This document shows positions 1-12,550 of a stretch of DNA of 64,000 nucleotides, one piece after another. Numbering within the stretch: the first letter of the stretch is position 1; every line of letters begins with the position of its first letter. This DNA is from Alectoria sarmentosa (taxonomy: Eukaryota > Ascomycota > Lecanoromycetes > Lecanorales > Parmeliaceae). Both the position numbers and the translations under genes were made by a program. Below the pieces are notes generated by a model. The model saw only the letters and a program-made list of their open reading frames with translations. It made no database searches and was not told where the DNA came from. The stretch lies in contig WOGZ01000106.1 in the NCBI GenBank assembly GCA_009733775.1, positions 39,700 to 103,699 of the forward strand, read 5' to 3'.

Positions 1-980
1 TGCAACTGCACTGCCGTGAGCTTGCAATCATTATTCTCCTTACCTCAGCTGATCATATGATAGCTGCATTTGCTTTTTCGTTCAAGCAATTCACATTTCG
101 GCATAGGCTTATTCCAAGATAATGACAAGACGATATTGAAGCCGGGCAGAGACGGAGCCTTTTGGACCTCAAGGCTTGCTTGCATTGGAATATCACGAGG
201 GACCAAGTCGAGCATCAGAGGAAGTGATAGCTTGGACACTTGATAGCATGACAGCCCAAGAGTACTTGACCAGTTCACAGAATCCCCACCGTCTCTCTCC
301 ACGGTCCTGATGAGCGACCTTAGCTTGCATACCCACTCGTCCCAAGATCTGCGACTTCACTCAACATTCCGACTTCAAGCCGTTTCTATCTCTCCTGATC
401 CGGCTATCACTTTTCTGCAATCGATTCACAACCCCTGGCTTACTAGTCCTCAGGCATCAGCATTCCTGTCAGCAGCAGCGCAGCGCAGTCGGGATGACAG
501 TATCTCCAGATCTAGGCCACAATATTGCTATGCTCAAAGAGGGCCTCGAGCGTTGCACCGGTGAGTGAAATCCAGTCGTGCCAGAACAATTCCCAAGTTC
601 AAGATTGATTCTAAAATCCAAATCAATTGTTCTAGGCATCTCATCATGCTCTCAACTTGGGGTCCAAGGACATTGGGTGGGGTCAGTGGTGGAGTTGAAT
701 GATGAACCGTTGCGCGTGCTGCTTTCAAGATGTGGCATTGTGAGGTTGTTTTAATCCCTTCCCTTGGTGATGCGGATCTTGGCAGGACCGATGCGTCAAA
801 TGTGGAGAAATACTTGGCTTATTGACCGTAGGAACCAGCTTATGACGAGAAGACACATCATCTTTCGACTTGCAAAGTAGCCCTGCGTATCTAGATCTAT
901 TCTTGCCTTGCTGCAAAGACTTTTGGCCAGCAACTGGACACCAAAATCCGGCATAGCGCCGCGCTTTAACATTGCATCGA
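1..980. other. Gene-free left edge
   Basis: No open frame here has a recognisable domain or splice structure. It is the 3' flank of ATG11. Nearby short frames are interrupted and differ in composition from the real genes. Confidence 0.5.
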
Positions 981-3900
981 CTATTTCTTCCCTTTTCCAC
1001 CTTCCAGATTCAAATCCAGCGACCATAACGAATCCCACTTGGACCCAGGCTTCTCAGACGACATCTTATGCGGCGAGGATTTGGTCTGTCTCAAAGACTT
1101 TGATGGAGAAGTTGCAACGCTTCTTACCTGCGCTTTCCATTAGCCCGCGGAGAATAGCTGGAGAGACCGGTCACCCCAGCCTGACGCGCTGGTTGGGCCT
1201 ACATGATCGGTGCTGGGACCGCCAGGGGCAGGCAGATCTAATGTCTGGCTGCTCTGCGGTCTTTCTGGCGAGTGCGAGCGATGAGTATCCTGCGGCGGGA
1301 GTAGGTTGGGGGATGCCGCCGCGGCGCGGTCAACGCTTCGTTCCGGCATGCCATCTGGGCCTGCAGGCCCTGCAGTAGTATTGCTAGAAATAGCTACAAG
1401 CCCCTTCTTCGAATTCGTACTGCTGCGTCGACTGTCGAGACTGCGGCTCAGAGTTTTTGTTGCTCCATTGCCGTTTGAGGACTTCTTCATCCTGATGTTT
1501 CCCTGGGCATCCACGTTTGCTGAGGCTACCGTTGCTTTGCCGAGACCGACGTTGATCGGAGCACCAGGCTTCTCCTCTGCAGCGTCGATCAAGTACCATC
1601 TCAAGCCATCGGAGAGTTCATATGGGTTCTCGTCGTTGTGGGAAGCGTCGCGGCCAATCTTGACAGATGCTTGGTCGCCGGCCGGTTTTAAGCCGTTGAT
1701 GGACTTCGACAAGTCCACGACCCGCTCTTCCACCTTTGAGATCCTTGCAATGAGCCAGTCTCGTTTGCCAAGATTGTGGGAATCTTGTTCGCGCAAGAAG
1801 TAGTGAGGGGCTCCCACATTGAAGGCAGCCCAAGGCTTGGTAGCCTGATCTCTGGTTGGCAGGAACAGAGCCAAGTCACCTTCTTTGAAACTTCGAAGTG
1901 CGATCCGGTCATGAGCTTCGCCTTGTGAGCGGTGGGCCTTATCCCTGTACGCTCGAGCTTCTTTCTGCCATTTCCGAGCGACGTGTTCGATCTCCTTGAC
2001 CCGCTTGTAGATAGCCTCGCTGAAGATGTCTAAATCGAAACTACTGATATCTTTCATGAATTCCTCGAAGAGGCGTTTGGTTGTCTGTAGATCGTCTGCT
2101 GTGGCCCACTGAGGAATCTCGGAATTGACAAGAGGTTCTGTTTCGTTCTTTGTAGGCATCGGGGCTGACAGACTGCGTTTCATGGACAATGATGGATCGT
2201 TCAGCAGGGTACTTGCGGAAGCAACACGTGGGGCCTTCTGTATGACCATATTGCCACTTTCTCTTGTGACGGCAAGACCGACTTGTTCAAGCAGTTTCTC
2301 CAAGAGATTGTTCTGTCCATGCAACTTGGTAGAGACATCGACGGCTCGTGAGGCTTGAGCGGTCCAAACCTCAAACAAACTGTCATGGCGCGATTGCAGA
2401 GCTTTAAGATTGGCTTCCTTTTCTTTGAGTTGGCCCTCGAGAGTCTGATGCTGTACCTCATGATCTTTCATCTTTCCAAGCAGGCCCTCAGCCACACGCT
2501 CCCCATCCGTAAGCTTGACTCGAAGCGACTCCGAGTCTGTCTCTCCTAGTGCAAATCTTGATTTCAGATCATTATGTTCGTGCCTTTCAAAGTCAAGTTG
2601 GGACTGCAAAGTCGCACACTGTGTCTGTTGCGTATTGAGCTCTTCACGCATGGAAAACACAGCCCTCTCTTCACTCCCCAAGCGTTCCCTGAGATCATAT
2701 ATCTCATCTCCTTGAGACTTGGCACGGGTCTCCAACGAGGCATTTTCGGCGCGCAAGGCTTCAAGGGTATCCTTGGTGTCCTTTAGATGCGCCGCAGCCT
2801 TCTCTGCGACAGTCTCAACAATTTCGACCAGCGTGGTAAAGTTTTCAGGGACTTGTTCATCATGTGACGAATGTACGAGCGCAGATCGAAGAGCTCTACG
2901 ATGATCTGCTTGAGTATGCTCGTGATTCTGTAGACACCGCAACATTTGCTGAGCCCTTGCTCCGAGCTCGGAATTCTCCTCCTTATACCGTTGCACTTCA
3001 CGCTCGAAGCTGCTGGCTCTCTCGCGCTCTATGTCGTGATCGTTCCGCATGTTTTCAGTTTGATTCAATGCCCTCTGTACTTCACCAGCGGTCTCGTTCC
3101 TGAGCTTTTCCAGCTCTTCCTCCAGGGTATGCATCCTGTCATCATGCTCGCGGCTATCAAGGACGCGATCAAAGTCATCCTCGAGTTCTTCGAGTTTGAC
3201 TTTGAGCTTGTTGTTCTCAACTTCCAACAGGCGGCGTTCGTGCGCAAATTCTCTTTCCTGAGCTTCCAAATTACCTAGTAGGTCTTCTTTTGTGGAAATT
3301 GCTTCCCGTACCTGACTCCTGAGCATGTCCTCAGCGTTCGATCTTGCGGCCGCCTTCTTCTCCAGATTTGCAGCCTGAGCTTTCTCCGTCGTCAGTTCTG
3401 CTTCCAGGGTGACGATTCTCTGGGCTAGGCTTTTCTCCTCTGGATCATTGTTCATAGAGAATCTTCGCGAAGAAACAGATGATCTGCGTGACCCTGGTTC
3501 CCGAGCTTTGGACAAAGCCGAGGCAAAATTTATTACAGGTGATGTAGTATATCGTTCGAAGGTAGGTCCGCTACTAGGAGGGAACCCTGAGGCACTTGAT
3601 GGTCTTTGATTCTGCCGGTGCACAAGGTCTTCAAGCTTGCGGATCCTACTATCTGCACTCTTGAGTTTGTCTTCGAGCTTTGACTTATCGTTCCTCATGG
3701 CCAATAAGACCTCGTCGTCTCCACGTAGTAGAAGAGATGTTCTGCCATAGGCCGCCTCATGAACGCTGCCGTTCTTGAACGCCTTTGATCTCCGAGCTTG
3801 CTGTTTGGAAGGTGTATCTAGGCTCTTGAAAGCGTCCTCAATTTCCTTGATATTTTCGTCCATATCGCCCAGCTCTTTCATACGTTGTACGTATGCGGAA

Positions 3901-5496
3901 ATGTCATTTCTGCTGACCGTCGGCCATTTCTGCTTTTGTGCTTGAACATTGACTTCGATGCCCAAAGCCATGTCGTCAAATGATCCGAGGTTCACGGCAC
4001 CGTTCATGTCTTTGATCCACTTCTTTCGACGTCTAGCCTCTTCCTCCTTGTAGGTAGCCATTTCTTCTACTAGAGATGACGAATCAGAAGTCATCTTTTC
4101 GCTCCATTCATGGCGTCTGACACATTCGACCAGCAATGAACCATAAAGCAAAGGCAACCTGATAACGAAGTTCAACAAGTCGAAAGCTTGTTCGTTCCCG
4201 ACCTCAACATCCAAATTTGCCAGCTTGTGATGTACTGTTCCAATTGATGATTCGACTATGGCAATCTCTTGCAGGGTTTGCACCGAAGCCTTCGAGGCTT
4301 GCTCTTTTCGTTTCACTGTTTGCACCAAAATTCGATTGATTTCTTCATTTGTCTGTGACAATGACGGTAGTAAGCTGGTCTTGTGCGCATGTCCAATCTT
4401 CGATGCTTTGAGTGTAGAATTTGGAGCACTCGATAAGTCAAGGACACGATCGCAGTCGCTGTTGATCTTCCTCGCAATAACCTCTACTTCGTCCATCAAT
4501 TTGTTAACCTGACTACCTCCGTCACTGTGCGACAGGGCCGTACTCTGCCGAAAGTCCTCAATCACGCCACCGGAATCTCTCACAACGTCCTCAAACGCAG
4601 CACTCATATCAGTGACGCGATTCGAAAAACTTCGAGCAACGTCTTCCCCGGTAGTTGCAGCGGCTCTAACCTCGGAAATATTCACCAAGTCTTGTAAAGG
4701 AACTTCTGTGTGCTTTACTGCTTCCAATGGCTTGTTTCCTATGTCGCTCTGCACCCTACACAGACAGTGTCCCAGGTCTTCGTATGCTGGCAGGGAACCA
4801 AGTACCGTCAGCCCCTGATTCAGATTGTTGAGCAGAAACGCCTGGTCTTCACACGTCTGATCTGCCCATGCCTTCGACTCTTGAAACTTCGGCTGTAATT
4901 GTCCCACATGTTGCTTAACATTTTCCACAGCGATTGCTGTCCCACGTCGGATGATGGCGATTTCACTGTTCAGGCTGTGTATACCTTCAACGACCTTGCG
5001 AGAACCCTTCATCAGCCCGATTGCCCATGCTCTTCGAAGCTTGAATACCTTGCGCCATCCGTCAAGGGTAGCATCGTGTTGTAGGCTGATAGGGGCCTCG
5101 TTAGGGACGTAGATTGCTGGAGGACGGTCTTTGGGAAGGAGTATGCTTGTTTCAACCGTGGGAGGAAAGGCTAAGATCCTTCGATCATAGAGGAATATCT
5201 CAAGCTGATGGATATATCAGCTTGTCGTTTCTTTTCGTAGCACTTCTGGAATATACCTCCACTGCGAGGGTCTCTATTTTGACCTGCTTGCCACGAGCTG
5301 TCATCAGTATCTGGTGGGAAGGCTCCACAGCGGTCTGTTGATGAATCCAGGACCCAAGGCTATCAAATCTATGCAGGAGTCAACCTTTCGGATATCGAGT
5401 AATAGCTGTCTTGGTGTAAGAAGCTCACGATGTAAAGGACCGCGGATCCGCTTGGTACAATGCTCCGCTGTGAGCGAAGAAAACGTTCAACGACAT
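981..5496 (-). CDS. ATG11: Autophagy-related protein 11 (selective autophagy scaffold)
   Basis: Four exons on the minus strand: 5496-5429, 5368-5257, 5204-1203 and 1127-981, giving about 1442 aa. Atg11/FIP200-type scaffolds link cargo receptors to the Atg1 kinase complex at the phagophore assembly site. Residues 1 to about 75 form the N-terminal ubiquitin-like part, starting MSLNVFFAHSGALYQ and containing HQILMTARGKQVK; it is split by introns of 60 and 52 nt. The middle is long heptad-like coiled coil (about residues 540-1000). The conserved C-terminal ATG11 domain follows, with FEEFMKDISSFDLDIFSEAI, then FFLREQ-type and YLIDA segments. The last exon was found by splicing a 75-nt intron (1202-1128; donor GTAGGC, a CTAAT branch-like site, acceptor GCGCAG). 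It ends WDSLWSLDLNLEGGKGKK, a typical family tail; without this intron the frame would stop at 1140. The start is fixed by the Ubl homology. It is divergent from the CENP-H-like gene. Confidence 0.93.
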
Positions 5497-5740
5497 CCCC
5501 TCCCCTCCTATCCTTCTATCCAGTAGCTACAAGTTGTGTTCTTGCACTTCGTAGAGGAATCCTCTCTGCAGCTCTCCTTTGGGCTTGAGCCTTGGCGCCC
5601 CGGCAAGTTCCGCTTTCGAGGTCGCGATTTTCAATATATTGTCACGCAGGCATAGAGTCACACTCTCAACACATCTAGATATGTCACACGGAAGAGGTAG
5701 CTGATGGTCTGGGAATGCTAACCTCGCTAAGAATGTGCCC
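5497..5740. promoter_or_regulatory. Divergent promoter between ATG11 and the CENP-H-like gene
   Basis: This 244-bp stretch separates the two start codons, 5496 on minus and 5741 on plus, so both 5' UTRs and promoters must lie here. It carries a pyrimidine run just left of the ATG11 start codon on the plus strand. I see no certain factor site. Confidence 0.55.
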
Positions 5741-6567
5741 ATGTCATTCTCTACAGATGCTGCATTCGCAGACCTTGCCGCGCAAGGGCCAGGCGATGCA
5801 CTTCCCTTCTACGAAATCGAAGGCCAGATTCTGGAGCTATGGGACCAGCTGAATGAATTGAGGCTTGAAAAGGCCCTCCTAGAAGCTCAAGACACTGTTC
5901 CAACAGGTGATATGTCCGCCTGGGTCCCCAATGCGATGGCTGATCTACATCTACCAGTGCAGCAACCTTCTACGGACGAGGAACTGAATGCACAGCTAAA
6001 GATTGCGGAGAAAGAGTGTCTCGAGGCTAGAGCTACATACTCACTCAAGCAAAATGTGGTGGAAGATGTCCTCATTGTCGATCCAGTACTCAAAGCTGTC
6101 CATTCTGGTCTCAACGCCACGCCTACCGAGAGGTACTTTACCTCACCACGAATCTCGATGATGCTACGCATAAGCTTATAGATTCTAGAGCTCTACATCC
6201 CTTGGTCGACCGAAGAGACACGCTTGAAATATCACACACGAATCTGTCCTCCACTCTCCAAATTTTATCAAAGGAAGCAGCCATGCTGTCAGCAGACAAC
6301 ATCCGCGCGATGGAGAAAAATCGAGCTTTGACCGCCACACTCGTTGCGCTCGCCAAAAAGGTCCAAGCCCAACGAGATGAAGTTACAAAGGACCTGAGGT
6401 TCAGTGCACAGCTTGATGGACTGCGAAATGATGCCGGAACAGTGATGCAAAGACGGAGGATCATGAAAAGTGTCGTTGCAGCAGTCATAGCCGGGAGTGG
6501 GGTGGACTGGGCGCGAGATGATGCTCTACGAGATCTGGTACTGGATGAAGAGGATGAAGCAGACTAA
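5741..6567 (+). CDS. Kinetochore CENP-H/Fta3-like protein
   Basis: Two exons, 5741-6132 and 6189-6567, separated by a 56-nt intron (GTACTT to TTCTAG), giving 256 aa. The family sits in the constitutive centromere-associated network, at the inner kinetochore. Residues about 20-50 and 80-215 look helical and coiled. The C-terminal block IMKSVVAAVIAGSGVDWARD followed by LRDLVLDEEDE is the conserved end of CENP-H/Fta3 proteins, and the length is close to the family norm. The start is the ATG at 5741; two upstream in-frame codons (GTG CCC) are not used. Other helical kinetochore subunits are possible, but the GSGVDWA motif favours CENP-H. Confidence 0.72.
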
Positions 6568-7864
6568 AGATGCTGGTCAAGCCTTCGTGAAGCTCGATGG
6601 ATCGATGCCTCATCGCCGATGGGGTATCTCGCTCTCACAAAGATCCCGACGACAACTTCAGGCACAGGGGGAACCAAATATTATAATTTACTTTTGACTT
6701 GTAAGCTTGTCACGAGAAGGTACAGCTGGTGGAGAAGCGCTTCCTTCTGAGGGCACGAGGCACAGAATCCCAGTCCGATAGGATCCAGAGCTGACACCTA
6801 GATTCCAGCTTTCCTCAGCGTCACCGCGTTACCCGGAAGCTACGGATACAGATAGCAAGCAATCTATTGGGAGACAAAGCAAGCGACCATTTCAGCCAAA
6901 TTCTGGGCGCTACATGTCTGTGGCTAGGCGTGGAAGTTGGACGGCCTAACAAAGCATGTAGCACCTAAGCCTTGTAGCGTAGCTTGCTTGCTGGCAGTGT
7001 GCCAGATTCTTGCCGGACCAAAACACAGTGCACAAAGGGAGGTGCAGATGGTGAAAGTGGTATTTTGCCTGTAGAGAATCCAAAAGTCAGTCGCACTGTA
7101 CAGAGGAACTTTCTTTGTACTTGAAGTAAGTAAGAAGTAAAAGCAGGAATGCGCTGTGTTGTGTTGTCTTGCGTTGTTGCATTGCGCCTGCTTTGCTTTG
7201 CTTTGCTTTGCTTTGCCGGCAAGACTGCGGTAGCGTAGTTGCTTAGTGGTGATTTCCCCTCAGCCAAAATTGCGCCCTACTATTTGAGTGCCCACTTCCG
7301 CTCCCCCCAAATCCTCTCATACAAATTCCTCACCAAAATCTCTCACCCAAATCTCTCACCCAACTCTCTCACCCAAAAAATCACTCCACCAAAATTCTGC
7401 CTGTACCTCATACATAGTACTCAATAGTACTGCGCATCTCAGTAAGTACCATCACTAATACAATTCTCACTGCACTATTTTACCCTACCATTCACCTACA
7501 CTAAAATCGCGCGATTCTGTCTTGTTTTGATCCTGTCGCGACCTTGGCCAGCGCTCACTTTGAACGCTTTGCAATCATGGTCGTCTTCCTTCTTCACCTT
7601 CATCTACGAATCTGACACGACAACCACAGACTGACTGCACAACACACCCACCACATCACTCGTATCAGGTGAGCTCCCCACTTGGACGCACCATCGTAGC
7701 TACCTCACCATTGCTTTCTCTCGTCGGCCGTTTCTTTGGAGCGCATCAAAAACCTCACTGCGTCATTCCAACCAAACCTGATCCTTCCAGCCAATTGGCT
7801 ACGCTCCCATCGATCGATCTAATCTACGCGCTGGCTGACGCGCACATCTACCAGATCCGACATC
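6568..7864. promoter_or_regulatory. NHP6 upstream region with probable 5' UTR intron
   Basis: No coding gene is visible. The region holds a (GCTTT)5 tract at 7191-7215 and repeated CTCTCACCCAA units around 7337-7375, the CT-rich composition common in strong fungal promoters. A candidate 5' UTR intron runs from 7669 (CAG|GTGAGC) to 7854 (CTACCAG), 186 nt, ending 10 nt before the NHP6 start codon. Confidence 0.5.
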
Positions 7865-8363
7865 ATGCCTAAGGAGAAGGCCACCCGCAAGACCAAGGCC
7901 AAGGTTGTCTCTGATGGAGGCAAGAAGAAAAAAGGTGAGCTTCCTCGCTGCCCCGATACCTTCCATTGGATCTTAGCTGATCAGACAATCTTCCAGACCC
8001 CAATGCCCCCAAGCGTGGCCTGTCTGCCTACATGTTCTTCGCCAACGAGCAGCGTGATAACGTGAGGGAGGAGAATCCCGGAATCAGCTTCGGTATAATC
8101 ACCTCAAGCCTGCCTGCTACCAACGCTCTGCTAACCATCTCCCGCCGTGCAGGTCAAGTTGGCAAGGTTCTCGGGGAGCGATGGAAGGCACTTAATCCGA
8201 AGCAGCGCGAGCCGTATGAGGCCAAGGCCAAGACGGACAAGCAACGCTACGAGGACGAGAAGGCCAGCTACAACGTGAGTATATTGCTGCCTCCACTCCG
8301 GTTTCGAACCTCGGCTAATACGACATTGTACAGGCCAACGACGAGGAGGAGGACGAGGAGTAG
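7865..8363 (+). CDS. NHP6: Non-histone chromosomal protein 6 (HMG-box)
   Basis: Four exons, 7865-7934, 7997-8092, 8153-8274 and 8334-8363, giving 105 aa. Nhp6 bends DNA non-specifically through one HMG box and helps FACT and transcription complexes on chromatin. A short basic N-terminus (Lys-rich, residues 3-23) leads into the box at about residues 24-93, with [20 protein letters not shown], the [15 protein letters not shown] core, and [21 protein letters not shown]. The acidic end ANDEEEDEE is encoded by its own 30-nt exon. Introns of 62, 60 and 59 nt are unambiguous because each junction restores the HMG-box frame. The long CT-rich leader and 5' UTR intron fit high expression. Confidence 0.96.
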
Positions 8364-9613
8364 AGTTCTCTCTCTACCTCTCGACGACCCAGCGAATCCT
8401 TGACCGTCTCAAAGGAACAGCCAATCCTCGCCATCACTCGGTCGTCCTTGCGCCCTCTTACATTTCTCTACAACATCGGATATGTGGCTTTGCTTGTGCG
8501 GCTTGGAACCAGCGTGCAGGAGGCGGATGGAGCCTTGCTTTACGGAGGGTGATTGATGCATTTCTATCTTAGATACCCTGGCTGAGAGTCGCTATCATAC
8601 ATCACTGGTTCTAGATGATGGTGATGCACGGCAGGCTTGCTGAGGGGGCGTGGATGTTGCTGGAGCATTTGTACAATAGCTGCCAATCTCATGCTTTCTT
8701 CCCAAACAAACTTCCAAGCCTGCAATGGTATATGCTCCTGTACTGTGTCGCGCCAGGACATAGAGACGAGTCAGCCCGGAATAGCTCCCGCTCGCTTCCT
8801 TGCTTCCTTTCTCAAATCCCGTAGTGACGGCCTTGTACGTCTTTGAAAGGGCTTTCCCTCTCAGCCATGAGGTTGCCGCTAGGACTTTCCTGTTCCCGTG
8901 CAAAACAGTCAATTGCTTCATGCGCCACAGTCAAAAGAACTTGCTTTTCGTGTCTAGCTTTCATCTTTCCTGCTTCCCCATGTAATTCATGGCCAGACGC
9001 TGGGAAATCTCCGCTGCTGCATCTTGTCCCCAATCCCGATTCATGCTATCCGTACACAGACTCTGCAGAGCGTATGCATTCTGCCTTTTACGGACGCATG
9101 ACGGTTGCAATTAGGTGTGGGCTGCTCAACCAATAGTGGCATCGACCTGCAGCGAAGGTCCTGCACGGTCATCGTTTCTACACCACTAGTAAGGCGGACG
9201 ATTGAGTTTCCACCAGTCATTCTGAAATGACCTCATGCGAGAACGGGCACCAGCAGACAGGATCACAGGAACCTTTCAAGGCGGCACTAAAAAGGGCTGC
9301 TTTTCCATCGTCCAAGGGCCGAGATCCTTCCCTAGTCCTTACCAGCGAGAAAGGCGACCGGTCCGTCCAATTGGCTTTCGTCGCCTGCCGCCATTTCGCA
9401 TACGTTGAACACGTCAATCTGCGTTTCGGGCAACAGTAATCTCTCACAAAAACAATTCTTCCCTGAACCTCCATATACCTCTTGGTTTACCCTTTCTCCC
9501 ATCGTGATGATTGCTCATTCCAGACAGATGATGCATGATGTAAAGGACTGGTGGGACATTGAGAAGTTCTTGCTTTACCGGTGCAGAGAATCGCCTGCGA
9601 CTTTGAAGACGAA
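8364..9613. other. Intergenic, no gene seen
   Basis: Overlapping short frames on both strands have no domain, repeat or splice logic. It contains the NHP6 3' UTR and the leader of the next gene. A CAG just upstream of 9614 (GGTGCAG at 9580-9586) could be an acceptor of a leader intron. Confidence 0.5.
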
Positions 9614-11672
9614 ATGGCGCTGGCCCTCATCGCGCTGGCCGAGACGGCTCAAGACATCGCTGCGGCTCTGGACAAATTTTTAGACCCTGTGGATGATCAG
9701 TCAGCTGAAATCACAGCACTAATGGCTGAGTGCCTCTCCACCAGCTCAGCCTTGCGGGAACTCGATAAGACCATTGGCCCCTTCCCATATCACCGCCGCT
9801 ATCCCGACATTTCTCATGACTTGACGACTGTCAAGGACAGCCTGACTTACACTTTCAGAGATGTCCAAAGACTGTTTGGAGGCTTGGGCAGGGTCGCAGT
9901 GGTACCTCGGGCTGAATATAGCTACGTCTGGGGGGATCTGTGTGACTACTTCCGCACTGAGAGCGGTAATACTTTACAACGGCGGTTGGAGATCTACTGC
10001 ATCGTCTTACAGGAATTGACCGACACCCTGATCCAAGGGTGAATTCACTGGGTTGTGAAGACTTCGTTTTGCGATACACTGACAATATTTTAGCTTGCCA
10101 CGCGACCCTCACTATTTCGATGAATTGATTTATAAGACTGAGAGACTTCTGACTGCACAGGAAGATACTTTCGCGGAGGCTTTTGATGGGATTGACCTTG
10201 GAGGTCCAGGTCAGAAGTCCTATCAGGAGCGATCTCAGACGCTGACGTTCGTAGTCATTCCCAGACCATCTTCATTCGAAAGGAGAAGGCCGCGAGACGA
10301 ATACATACCGCAGCCACGACCAGAGCCTTATCCGGGCCTGCGTGGAGGAGGAGGAGGAGGAGGAGGAGGAGGAGGAGGAAGAGGCAACCATCGTCGTCGA
10401 GATATGGAAGACGACTTCGTTAGAGGCGCGGCTGGCGCTCGTCGACCTCCGCCTGCCCCTGATATTCCTGGCTCACCAACCACTTCCAACACCTTTTCCA
10501 CTCAATCATCGAGCCTCGACTCTGTCCTTAGCAGCCATTGGCTACCAGTAGTGTTCGATCAACACGGACCTTCAACACTGTTGGAGGACACTGGTCAGTC
10601 GTATGTAATGCTAGCATCATGCGTTGTTTATACACCCTCTGACCACAAGTCAGATCGGTATTCCTAGCCCAGCCTATGCCAGGCTCCAGCGCCAGGCTCG
10701 AGGAAAAAGGCTATGTTCGATTACTCGAGCTGTGAGTAAAACAGACTACGGTGCGTGCTGTTGTCATGCTGATCTTCTAGACCATTTGAAAATGGTGATC
10801 TCGTCGTACGACTGTATCAGCGATCACACGATGGCAGGTCTAGATTCTTATGCCGCACCATACGTCCTGCTCGTTCGCGAAAGGATGTTGTCCTGCCTTT
10901 AGTGTCGCTTAAGGTGTCAAGGAGTGGCCCATTTCTGAAATTTTATGACGTTGGTGAAGGAAACTCTAAGCTTTGGGCTTGTCTCAAATTCTCTAGCTAT
11001 GAACGTAGGTCTTAGATCCTCCCGAACAGCATGGTTCACTTGGCTGACGAATCAATTTAGGTATGGTTTTATTTTTCTGCTCGTTCCTCGCATTAAGGTT
11101 TGAAGACCTCAAGGCCCCAGTGAGGAAAATCGAAGACTATGACCTCCCAAAAGAAAAGGAATTGTTTGCGGGGTCAGTATCCGCCAGTACTTGATTGAAT
11201 GGAGACTTACTCCAAGCAGACGTATCGCCGATGACCATTACGAGCATGGCCTTAGATTATTTCAGGAAAAGGATACTGGCGCCATTAGACTCCAGGCTTC
11301 TGCGCAAACCGGCGACCTCAAGAGGTAAGGAGAGGGAAGCAACGAATGTAATCGCGGCTGTGCTGATTCCGTGATAGGAAGCCGATCTGGACGGCCTTCA
11401 TCACTCATCAGATACTCTCCCCCACATGGATGTCACGAGACGGCCCTGGGGTAGTGCATCTTGCGGAATTACAGCGATACGTCTTTACCGAGGAATACAA
11501 TCCGCAGAAGACGCCAACAGGCGCGCATGAGTTGACTTTCCTCGGATCTGCCGGTACTATTCATCTCTGAAACCTGTATAAGGGCTGGAAGCTGACGTGA
11601 GCAGATGCCAAGGAGTTTGTGAAAGTCATGAAAGAGCTTGTCAAGAGCCAAAAGGCTCGTCGGAGACATTGA
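9614..11672 (+). CDS. Conserved fungal protein of unknown function, eight exons
   Basis: Exons 9614-10038, 10094-10600, 10654-10731, 10781-11004, 11061-11172, 11220-11324, 11378-11553 and 11605-11672 join into one 564-aa frame; all seven introns are 47-55 nt or so with standard borders. I do not recognise a named family. The N-terminal 145 residues are predicted mostly helical (MALALIALAETAQDIAAAL then a long amphipathic part). The middle (about 190-310) is Arg/Pro-rich with a poly-Gly run encoded by a GGA repeat. The C-terminal 240 residues look like alternating strands with a final helix (VVLPLVSLKVSRSGPFLKFY, LWACLKF, then AKEFVKVMKELVKS), which resembles a PH-like fold; this is inference. 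It ends ARRRH. The start could be further upstream if a leader intron exists. Confidence 0.8.
10342..10381 (+). repeat. GGA microsatellite encoding poly-glycine
   Basis: About 12 consecutive GGA units inside exon 2 of the eight-exon gene, encoding a glycine run between a Pro/Arg-rich and a basic stretch. Its length is likely variable between strains. Confidence 0.9.
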
Positions 11673-12509
11673 TGAAAACAATGGTTATTATGACGATCAC
11701 CGATAACGATAACGATGACATGATAATGACGACGAAGATCATCTGTAGTGAGTACGGTGTAAATAAGATTGCTTCCCTGAGAATTGCAAAAGCGATGGAT
11801 CAATGATACCCAACTCAACATTCCAGCAACTCGACTCGTTTTTGGCTTCTAATATCAACATACACGCATTTCGATATATATACTACTATCTAATGAAAGT
11901 TATCTTGCTGCTTGCGGATCACGATGCATGTTGCTACGAGCGGCGATTTTTTTGGCTGGATTTCATCTCGCGATGGCGGCAAGCGAGCTTCGGACTTAGG
12001 GCGAGGAGAAACTGGTGTAGACGATATCGGTGCCATCAGAAATGCAGCTGGCGGGTAGGTACTTGATTTGAGGCGATGCCAATCCACTCAGCTCCGACTA
12101 ATGCGTTCAAGCCTCTCTACCACACTAGCGATATTACATGCTGCGTCATACTGGTGCAGATCGGACTTCTATGGATAAGATGGATACCGATGAAGAGGTC
12201 ATTGCTACTACATTCTGCTGCTGCTGCTGCTGCTGCTACTCCTACTACTTCTGCTGCTACCACTACTATTACTCCTATTTTCACAAATACTACTCTCTCG
12301 ACTCCTTTTCATTTTTCCCCTTACTATCCCCCTTGCTTGAAACCTGTGCTCCTATCGCCGGGAGCCTCGTTCCCCGATTTCCTCGTGTCGCATCCGCTAC
12401 ACGCCTTTTGCTTCGAGACAACACCAAGGAACAGCTCGTGTCGCCCCTCTCTTCCCCCCTTTCCGTCCTCTGTCTGACCTAGCGATATGTATATATATAT
12501 ATATGTATG

Positions 12510-12550
<41 letters not shown>

